NCBI RefSeq assembly: GCF_022682305.1
Contig: NZ_CP093528.1
Coordinates: 1,811,501-1,875,500, forward strand
Direction: 5' to 3'
Origin: Shinella zoogloeoides
GTDB taxonomy: Bacteria > Pseudomonadota > Alphaproteobacteria > Rhizobiales > Rhizobiaceae
Length of the DNA stretch: 64,000 nt
Shown one piece after another: positions 58,374 through 64,000 of this stretch (the first letter of the stretch is position 1; every line of letters begins with the position of its first letter). The translations under genes were made by a program, and so were the position numbers. The notes under the pieces are model-generated. The model did no database searches. It saw only the letters and a list, made by a program, of their open reading frames with translations, and was not told where the DNA came from.

Positions 58374-58509
58374 ATCGTTCTCCAATCTCGCCGGAGACAA
58401 GGTCCGGCAGCTTGTTAACGGGTGGCGGTCAGCCGCCGGTTATGTAAGCGCCAAAGGCGGCTTTTCCCACCCTTTGGCAAGCGAAAACTCGCGTTTCCGC
58501 AAGAATCCT

Positions 58510-59679
58510 TCAGGCCGCGTTCCCGGTCACGCGTCGCCGGGAGACGACGCGTGAGAAAGCGGCCAGAAATCGGTCCACATCGGCCTGCGTGGACCCCGCC
58601 CCGAGCGAGACACGCAACCCGCCGAGCATGGCGTCGAATCCCATTGCAGTCAGCACATGGCTCTGTCCGACCTTGCCGGAAGAGCAGGCGGAGCCGGCCG
58701 AAAGCGCGATACCTTCGAGATCGAAGGCGATCTGTCCCGTCTCGGACTTGAGACCCGGCAGGCTGAAGAAGGACGTATTGGCGATACGCTCGCCATCCGC
58801 GCCATGAACGATGACGTCATTGGCGACGAGCCGCATGCCCGCTTCCAGCCCGTCGCGCAGACCGGCGATCCGGGTATTGCGTTCAGCCATATCGGCAACC
58901 GCCGCACGCGCCGCAGCGGCAAAGCCGGCAAGCGCGGCCGGGTTCTCCGTGCCGGAACGATGCCCCTTCTCCTGCCCGCCCCCGCGGATGAGCGGCGCCG
59001 GCATCAGCACTTCGCCGCGCGTCACAAGCGCGCCCGCACCCTTAGGGCCACCCAGCTTGTGCGAGGAGATGATCAAGAAGTCGGCATCCAGCGCCTCGAT
59101 ATCGACAGGCATGCGGCCAACGGCCTGCACCGCATCCACCACGAGAAGCCCGCCATGACGGCGTACGACTTCCGCGGCGGCCTTCACGGGCTGCACGATG
59201 CCCGTCTCGTTATTGGCCAGCATGACGGCGACCATCGGCAGGCCCCTGGCCTTGTCATGGCCCTGCAGCAGGACTTCCAGCGCCTCGATATCGACAATAC
59301 CGGCGCGCGTGACCGGAACAGTCGTCACGTTCTCGCGGACGAAACGGCCGCCTTCGCGAACTGCCGGATGCTCGATCTCGGAAACATAGAGGTGGCCGAT
59401 GGCAAGCGGCGTGCGCCCCATGCGATAGTCGGGCGTCAGGACGAGGTTCGCCGCCTCGGTCGCGCCACTGGTGAAGATGACATGGGCAGGGGCCGTATTG
59501 ACGAGCGCGGCGACATCACGCCGCGCAGCCTCCACCAGCATGCGCAAGGCCCGGCCCTCGCCGTGCACGGAAGACGGATTGCCGACCATGTCGAGCGCCG
59601 CGACGAAGGCCTCGCGCGCCGCTGCCAGCAAGGGCGCGGTGGCGTTCCAGTCGAGATATGTGCGCTCCGTCTTCGTCAT
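58510..59679 (-). CDS. sufS2: Second cysteine desulfurase (NifS/IscS-like, group I)
   Basis: A 389-residue PLP-dependent cysteine desulfurase, first gene of the suf operon. PLP lysine Lys208 in IISSHKLGGPKG; catalytic Cys332 in LSAGSACSSGKVGQSHVL on the long flexible loop typical of group I NifS/IscS enzymes. Known Agrobacterium operons carry this gene as sufS2 at the same place. A 136-base gap to sufB could hold an internal processing site but shows no promoter I can name. An Irr-type box and promoter lie upstream. Confidence 0.94.
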   Translation of the reverse strand: MTKTERTYLDWNATAPLLAAAREAFVAALDMVGNPSSVHGEGRALRMLVEAARRDVAALVNTAPAHVIFTSGATEAANLVLTPDYRMGRTPLAIGHLYVSEIEHPAVREGGRFVRENVTTVPVTRAGIVDIEALEVLLQGHDKARGLPMVAVMLANNETGIVQPVKAAAEVVRRHGGLLVVDAVQAVGRMPVDIEALDADFLIISSHKLGGPKGAGALVTRGEVLMPAPLIRGGGQEKGHRSGTENPAALAGFAAAARAAVADMAERNTRIAGLRDGLEAGMRLVANDVIVHGADGERIANTSFFSLPGLKSETGQIAFDLEGIALSAGSACSSGKVGQSHVLTAMGFDAMLGGLRVSLGAGSTQADVDRFLAAFSRVVSRRRVTGNAA

Positions 59680-59789
59680 TCGTTATCCGTGCGCGGGGGT
59701 CCAAGTTTCGGACGGCGTGCATTTTTCTTGAAATGTCCGCCGGGCTTGCCTTATGACACCAGCTTCATAGCGCCCGATGCGCCTAAACA

Positions 59790-59808
59790 GTTTCGAATAG
59801 TTCTAAAC
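59790..59808 (-). promoter_or_regulatory. Irr-type iron control element (ICE box)
   Basis: GTTTCGAATAGTTCTAAAC is an inverted repeat (GTTTcGAA-TAG-TTCtAAAC, one mismatched pair) that matches the published Irr-box pattern GTTTAGAA-N3-TTCTAAAC at all but one position per arm pair. It lies just downstream of the predicted -10 of the suf promoter, consistent with repression by Irr when iron is low. Overlapping TTCTAGAA at 59813-59820 may be a second site or part of the promoter. Confidence 0.7.
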
Positions 59809-59811
59809 TAG

Positions 59812-59840
59812 GTTCTAGAAAAGCTGAGTGCTTTCGTCAA
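59812..59840 (-). promoter_or_regulatory. Putative promoter of the suf operon
   Basis: On the minus strand TTGACG (59840-59835) and TAGAAC (59817-59812) are spaced by 17 bases. The start point would fall in the ICE box, about 120 bases before the sufS2 ATG. Confidence 0.5.
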
Positions 59841-59891
59841 GACTTCAATTGACAAGAATCCGTTCCTGAACGCGAACTTGCCGGAGTAAGA

Positions 59892-60569
59892 ATGCCCGAA
59901 ATCATCTTCAACGGACCCGCCGGTCGCCTTGAGGGCCGTTACCAGCCGTCCAAGCAGAAGAACGCCCCGATCGCCATCGTGCTGCACCCGCATCCGCAGT
60001 TCGGCGGCACGATGAACAACCAGATCGTCTACCAGCTCTTCTACATGTTCCAGAAGCGCGGTTTTACGACGCTCCGTTTCAATTTCCGCGGCATCGGCCG
60101 CAGCCAGGGTGAGTTCGACCACGGCGCGGGGGAACTCTCCGACGCCGCCTCGGCGCTCGACTGGGTGCAGAGCCTGCATCCCGATTCCAAGAGCTGCTGG
60201 GTCGCCGGCTACTCCTTCGGCGCCTGGATCGGCATGCAACTCCTGATGCGCCGCCCGGAGATCGAGGGCTTCATGTCCATCGCCCCGCAGCCGAACATCT
60301 ACGACTTCTCGTTCCTCGCCCCCTGCCCGTCCTCCGGCCTCATCATCAACGGCGACGCCGACAAGGTTGCGCCGGAGAAGGACGTCAACGGCCTCGTCGA
60401 GAAGCTGAAGACGCAAAAGGGCATCCTGATCACGCACAAGACCGTGTCGGGCGCCAACCATTTCTTCAACGGCCAGACCGAGACGCTGATGGCGGAATGC
60501 GAGGATTATCTCGACCGACGCCTTGCCGGCGAACTGACGCCCGAGCCGGCCGCCAAGCGCATCCGCTGA
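59892..60569 (+). CDS. Alpha/beta hydrolase (YsgA/DUF-type small serine hydrolase)
   Basis: A 225-residue hydrolase of the type HPHPQFGGTMNNQIVYQLFY. Oxyanion strand VLHPHPQFGG, FRFNFRGIGRSQG turn, nucleophile Ser in AGYSFGAWIG, Asp in NGDADKVAPE and His in SGANHFF. No signal peptide, cytosolic. This family sits next to suf operons in many rhizobia; the substrate is not known. CCGGAGTAAGA precedes the ATG. It diverges from the suf operon and shares its 212-base upstream region. Confidence 0.9.
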   Translation: MPEIIFNGPAGRLEGRYQPSKQKNAPIAIVLHPHPQFGGTMNNQIVYQLFYMFQKRGFTTLRFNFRGIGRSQGEFDHGAGELSDAASALDWVQSLHPDSKSCWVAGYSFGAWIGMQLLMRRPEIEGFMSIAPQPNIYDFSFLAPCPSSGLIINGDADKVAPEKDVNGLVEKLKTQKGILITHKTVSGANHFFNGQTETLMAECEDYLDRRLAGELTPEPAAKRIR

Positions 60570-60591
60570 ACGGCCTGAAACCGAAGACATC

Positions 60592-60625
60592 AAGCCCGAT
60601 GGCCCCGCCGTCGGGCTTTTTCTTT
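60592..60625 (+). terminator. Rho-independent terminator
   Basis: AAGCCCGA (60592-60599) and TCGGGCTT (60611-60618) with an 11-base loop, followed by TTTCTTT, 22 bases after the hydrolase stop and just before the diguanylate cyclase stop from the other strand. Confidence 0.88.
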
Positions 60626-60629
60626 CCCG

Positions 60630-61808
60630 TCAGTTCGCCCGCTTGACGACCTCGAGCACCACGGCCGGCGGCTCGGCCTCGCGCACGAAATCGCGGCCGG
60701 CACTCTTGGCGGCATAGAGCGCATCGTCGGCGCGGCGCATGGCGAAGCGCAAGGGCTCCTTCTCACCGATCTCGGCGACGCCGAAGCTGGACGTCACGCG
60801 CACGGCCGGCGGAAGCCCCGCAATGGGCGACACCGCGCGCGTCGCCCGCAGCGCGTGGGCGAACAGCAAGGCGGCCTCCTTACCCGTATGCGGCAGGAAC
60901 AGCAGGAACTCCTCCCCACCGATACGCGCGGCCAGCGCGCCCTTCGGCGCCGCCGCGCGAAGCATCTCGCCGAAGGCGCGGATAGCCGCGTCCCCGCCCT
61001 GATGACCGTGGGTGTCGTTGACCGCCTTGAAGTGATCGAGGTCGCAGAGGACGATGCTGTGCGGCCTCTGCCCGGCCATCAGCGCATCGACGCGATTGTC
61101 GAAGCCACGGCGATTGAGCAGGCCGGAAAGCGGGTCGATCTCGGCATTGACCTTCTCGTCCGCGACGATCTCCAGCACCAGCACGCAGAGCAGCATGAGG
61201 CCGACGGCGACGATGAGCACCGCCCCCATGCTTTGCGACAAAAGGGCGAACTGGCTGGCAAGGTAATCCCTCGCCGTCTCACCCGAACCGGCGAGAACGG
61301 CCGCGAAGGCCTTGGCGACGAAATGGACGCTTGTAACCGCCAGCAACACGACGAGCGCCCGGTCGACGAAGGATTTCGCCCGCGCCCTGAAGGCCGCGAA
61401 GGCGCTCAAGCCGAGCGTCACAGCAAAGGGCGTCTGATAGAGAAGCGCGTGCTGCAAGGTGCCGCGCGGCAGATCGTAGATAACATAATCCAGCGCGACG
61501 AAGGCGGCGAAAAGGGCGGCCAGCCCCCACCGGTTCGTCTTCAGGCCATAGAGGCGGCCGATCCCGACGCGCAGCATGAACATGCCGCCGAGCATGGAGG
61601 CGAAGGCGAGGATCGCCCAGGGCTTCGGCGGGGGAACATAGGCGACGAGCAGCTCGAAGACGGTCGACAGGGAGGCGACGGCGAAACAGCCGGCAAACCA
61701 GCGGGCAGCGGCACGATTGCGGCTCCGAGCGGAAACCGCCAGGAAAAACAGGCAAAAACACTGCGCGATGAGAAAATTCACCGTCAGCAGGAAACCCGCG
61801 CCACTCAT
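60630..61808 (-). CDS. Membrane-bound diguanylate cyclase (GGDEF)
   Basis: A 392-residue protein with an N-terminal membrane region of six or seven helices (residues about 5-215) and a GGDEF domain (about 225-385). The active-site motif is RIGGEEF (GGEEF, catalytically competent), with DPLSGLLNRRG and LCDLDHFKAVNDTHGHQGGD. A RxxD inhibitory site is not evident. It should make cyclic di-GMP in response to an unknown membrane signal. The ATG at 61808 follows TAGGGTGG; a GTG at 61829 was rejected. Confidence 0.93.
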   Translation of the reverse strand: MSGAGFLLTVNFLIAQCFCLFFLAVSARSRNRAAARWFAGCFAVASLSTVFELLVAYVPPPKPWAILAFASMLGGMFMLRVGIGRLYGLKTNRWGLAALFAAFVALDYVIYDLPRGTLQHALLYQTPFAVTLGLSAFAAFRARAKSFVDRALVVLLAVTSVHFVAKAFAAVLAGSGETARDYLASQFALLSQSMGAVLIVAVGLMLLCVLVLEIVADEKVNAEIDPLSGLLNRRGFDNRVDALMAGQRPHSIVLCDLDHFKAVNDTHGHQGGDAAIRAFGEMLRAAAPKGALAARIGGEEFLLFLPHTGKEAALLFAHALRATRAVSPIAGLPPAVRVTSSFGVAEIGEKEPLRFAMRRADDALYAAKSAGRDFVREAEPPAVVLEVVKRAN

Positions 61809-61900
61809 CGGCCACCCTACGCAAGACACAAGGGCCGCCCCGGGAGCGAACGGCCCGGAACGGTCTTCGCGGATACTAGGAAACGGCGGCGAAAAAAGCG

Positions 61901-63034
61901 TTAACCCGCAAGGACGTCCTTCGCCAGAACACCGCCGCTGACAGGCGCGCGGACGCCGGTCGTCGCCGGGAACGTCAGTGGCAGCGCGCGAAGGGAGCGC
62001 ACGGCGAGATAGGCCCAGGCCTCCGCCTCCATGCTGTCGCCGTCAAGACCGACGGCCTCGGCGGCCACCACCTCCGCGCCCTCCACTCCGGCAAGCGCCG
62101 CAAGATCGCCCATGATCACGCGGTTGAGTCGACCGCCGCCGCACACGACATAGAGCCTCGGCCGCTCCGGCAGGTGGCGGGCGGAGCGAAGGATGGCGGC
62201 GGCGGTGACATGCGCCAGCGTGCGCGCGCCATCTTCAAGGCTCGCATCGGCTCCTTCAGGCGGGCGAAAATCGTTGCGATCGAGAGAGCGGCGCACCGGA
62301 TCCGTGAAAAAGGCATGGCCCAGATAGCGTTCCGCAAGTTCCGCATCAACCCGGCCTTCCGAGGCGATCATGCCGCCCTGGTCATAGGGGATGCCGGCAT
62401 GAGCCTCGACCCATTGGTCGATCAGCGTATTGCCCGGCCCACTGTCAAAGGCGACAATATCACCCCCGCTGCCGATGAAGGTGATGTTGGAAATGCCGCC
62501 GATATTGACGAAGACGACGGCCTTGCCGGAAGAGCGGGTAAGGCCGGCGGCGAGCGCGGCATGATAGGCGGGGATGAGCGGCGCGCCCTGCCCGCCATGC
62601 GCCATGTCGTTCGCCCGCATGTCGTAGACGGTGTCGATACCCGTCTCACGGGCGAGAAGCGCCCCATCGCCGAGCTGCACGGTCAGCGCCTCGTTGGGCC
62701 GGTGCAGCACCGTCTGGCCGTGGAAGCCGATGACATCGACATCGGAAGGCGCAAGATTGTTTTCCGCAAGGAACGCCCGCACCGCTTCCGCATGGCGAAG
62801 GGTCAATTCTCGCTCGATCCCGGCAAGATCACCCGGCCGCTCGCGACGCTCGCCCATCGTCTTGGCCGTTTCCAGCGCGGCCTGCAGCCGGCGGCGGAAG
62901 GCGGCGTCGTAGGAGCGTCCCGTGGACGGACCACGCTCGACGACCGCCTCGCCATCCGTGCGCAACAATGCCACGTCGATGCCGTCGAGGCTCGTGCCGC
63001 TCATCAAACCGATCGCCGTCCGCATAACCGTCAT
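61901..63034 (-). CDS. anmK: Anhydro-N-acetylmuramic acid kinase
   Basis: A 377-residue AnmK that phosphorylates and opens 1,6-anhydro-MurNAc during cell-wall recycling. [21 protein letters not shown] at the start, [23 protein letters not shown] and DTGPGN-like [14 protein letters not shown], then [15 protein letters not shown]. The ATG at 63034 follows CTGGAGCAGATGGA; a Met at 63025 is alternative. Divergent from tyrS. Confidence 0.96.
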   Translation of the reverse strand: MTVMRTAIGLMSGTSLDGIDVALLRTDGEAVVERGPSTGRSYDAAFRRRLQAALETAKTMGERRERPGDLAGIERELTLRHAEAVRAFLAENNLAPSDVDVIGFHGQTVLHRPNEALTVQLGDGALLARETGIDTVYDMRANDMAHGGQGAPLIPAYHAALAAGLTRSSGKAVVFVNIGGISNITFIGSGGDIVAFDSGPGNTLIDQWVEAHAGIPYDQGGMIASEGRVDAELAERYLGHAFFTDPVRRSLDRNDFRPPEGADASLEDGARTLAHVTAAAILRSARHLPERPRLYVVCGGGRLNRVIMGDLAALAGVEGAEVVAAEAVGLDGDSMEAEAWAYLAVRSLRALPLTFPATTGVRAPVSGGVLAKDVLAG

Positions 63035-63125
63035 TCCATCTGCTCCAGACTCACTTTTGAAGTGATCATGTCGGCTAAAGATGATAAACGCCGCCCCGAA
63101 ACAATCCCACCAGAGAAGACAGGCC

Positions 63126-64000
63126 ATGTCCGAATTCAAATCCGATTTCCTTCGCACGCTGAAAGAGCGCGGCTTCATCCACCAGATTTCCGATGAAACC
63201 GGCCTCGACGACCTCCTCGCCAAGGAAACCGTGACCGCCTATATCGGCTATGATCCGACGGCATCGAGCCTGCATGTCGGCCACCTGACGCAGATCATGC
63301 TACTGCACTGGTTCCAGGCGACCGGGCACCGGCCCATCTCCCTGATGGGCGGCGGCACCGGCATGGTCGGCGATCCCTCGTTCAAGGACGAAGCGCGCAA
63401 GCTGATGACGGTCGAGACGATCGAGGAGAACATCGTCTCCCTGAAGCACGTCTTCGCCAACTATCTGGATTATGACCACGCCCGCAATCCGGCGTTGATG
63501 ATCAACAACGCCGAGTGGCTGCGTCCCCTCAACTATCTGGAATTCCTGCGCGATGTCGGCCGCCACTTCTCGGTAAACCGCATGCTGTCGTTCGACAGCG
63601 TGAAGACGCGCCTCGACCGGGAGCATTCCCTGTCCTTCCTCGAATTCAACTACATGATCCTCCAGGCATACGACTTCGTCGAGCTTTCGAACCGTTACGG
63701 CTGCCGCCTGCAGATGGGCGGCTCCGACCAGTGGGGCAATATCATCAACGGCATCGACCTCGGTCACCGCATGGGCACGCCGCAGCTCTTTGCTCTCACC
63801 TCTCCGCTCCTGACGACCTCTTCCGGCGCGAAGATGGGCAAATCGGCATCCGGCGCGGTCTGGCTCAACAAGGACCTGCTGCCCGTCTACGATTTCTGGC
63901 AGTATTGGCGGAATACCGAGGACGCGGACGTCGTGCGCTTCGCGAAGCTTTTCACGACCTTGCCGATGGACGAGATTGCTCGCCTCGAAAAGCTCGGTGG
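63126..64000 (+). CDS. tyrS: Tyrosine--tRNA ligase, 5' part
   Basis: The first 291 codons of a class I synthetase; the gene runs off the window. The HIGH-type signature is HVGHLTQIM, the KMSKS-type signature is KMGKS, and [16 protein letters not shown] and [13 protein letters not shown] are intact. Homologues have about 415 residues, so about two thirds is visible. ATG at 63126 follows AGACAGGCC. Confidence 0.97.
   Translation, partial: MSEFKSDFLRTLKERGFIHQISDETGLDDLLAKETVTAYIGYDPTASSLHVGHLTQIMLLHWFQATGHRPISLMGGGTGMVGDPSFKDEARKLMTVETIEENIVSLKHVFANYLDYDHARNPALMINNAEWLRPLNYLEFLRDVGRHFSVNRMLSFDSVKTRLDREHSLSFLEFNYMILQAYDFVELSNRYGCRLQMGGSDQWGNIINGIDLGHRMGTPQLFALTSPLLTTSSGAKMGKSASGAVWLNKDLLPVYDFWQYWRNTEDADVVRFAKLFTTLPMDEIARLEKLG

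Overview
The window is a gene-dense, GC-rich bacterial chromosome segment that fits an alphaproteobacterium of the Rhizobiaceae (Rhizobium/Agrobacterium/Ensifer/Shinella type). Signs of this are the gene order sufS2-B-C-D-S1-T-A, an Irr-type iron box upstream of it, DUF2336, ATP12-family, DUF1489 and BTLCP proteins, rhizobial palindromic intergenic repeats, a single-chain gcvP and a candidate folE leader RNA of the alphaproteobacterial type. The species cannot be fixed from sequence alone. No rRNA, CRISPR array, insertion sequence, phage or plasmid backbone is visible; most of the window is core genome.

Layout. 1-12.5 kb: tpiA, a secreted caspase-like/Sel1 protein with a secreted partner, an alpha/beta hydrolase, parE (topoisomerase IV), a DUF2336 protein, a nitroreductase/flavin reductase pair, a secreted hypothetical and thrS. 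12.8-14.4 kb: a small AT-rich accessory patch with a YegP-like membrane-anchored protein, a palindrome-rich non-coding stretch and a Cys-rich small protein. 14.5-22.4 kb: methyltransferase-like membrane protein, DUF1697, yidD, a NifU/IscU-like scaffold, folE-hisI behind a structured leader, patatin lipase, CBS protein, rhomboid protease, PAS and PilZ proteins. 22.9-29 kb: BTLCP protease, a bitopic hypothetical, a D,D-carboxypeptidase with SPOR domain, DUF1489, sdaA and an unannotated 33-residue membrane protein with its own promoter and terminator. 29-35.4 kb: a ParDE toxin-antitoxin pair, DUF599, DUF1624, a second methyltransferase-like protein, a MerR regulator with a palindromic operator, mgtE, a peptide-deformylase-like pseudoenzyme, DUF2171, a small lipoprotein and tRNA-Leu(GAG).

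35.6-45.3 kb: lipB, an EamA transporter, an XRE regulator, and glutathione-dependent formaldehyde detoxification genes (class III alcohol dehydrogenase and S-formylglutathione hydrolase, with ElaA, DUF188 and DUF1345 genes between). A guanidine-II (mini-ykkC) riboswitch precedes an SMR exporter of the SugE/Gdx type; then come the rluA-HAD-ATP12 operon and a stand-alone AsnC-type ligand-binding domain. 45.4-50.2 kb: the glycine cleavage operon gcvT-H-P under a tandem glycine riboswitch whose hairpin holds the gcvT ribosome binding site. 50.2-52.5 kb: a soluble three-PAS histidine kinase with an overlapping single-domain response regulator. 52.6-59.8 kb: the complete suf iron-sulfur assembly operon. 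59.9-64 kb: alpha/beta hydrolase, membrane diguanylate cyclase, anmK and the 5' part of tyrS.

Several systems connect: the suf operon and a separate NifU-like scaffold serve Fe-S supply (SdaA is an Fe-S enzyme), while gcv, sdaA, folE and lipB belong to glycine/serine/one-carbon/lipoate metabolism. Four cis-regulatory elements can be read: glycine riboswitch, guanidine-II riboswitch, Irr box and MerR operator. The folE leader is a fifth candidate. I found no large undescribed system; the least explained items are the small membrane protein, the AT-rich YegP-TM gene with its palindromic neighbour, the deformylase-like protein without metal ligands, and the caspase-Sel1-peptidoglycan-binding protein.
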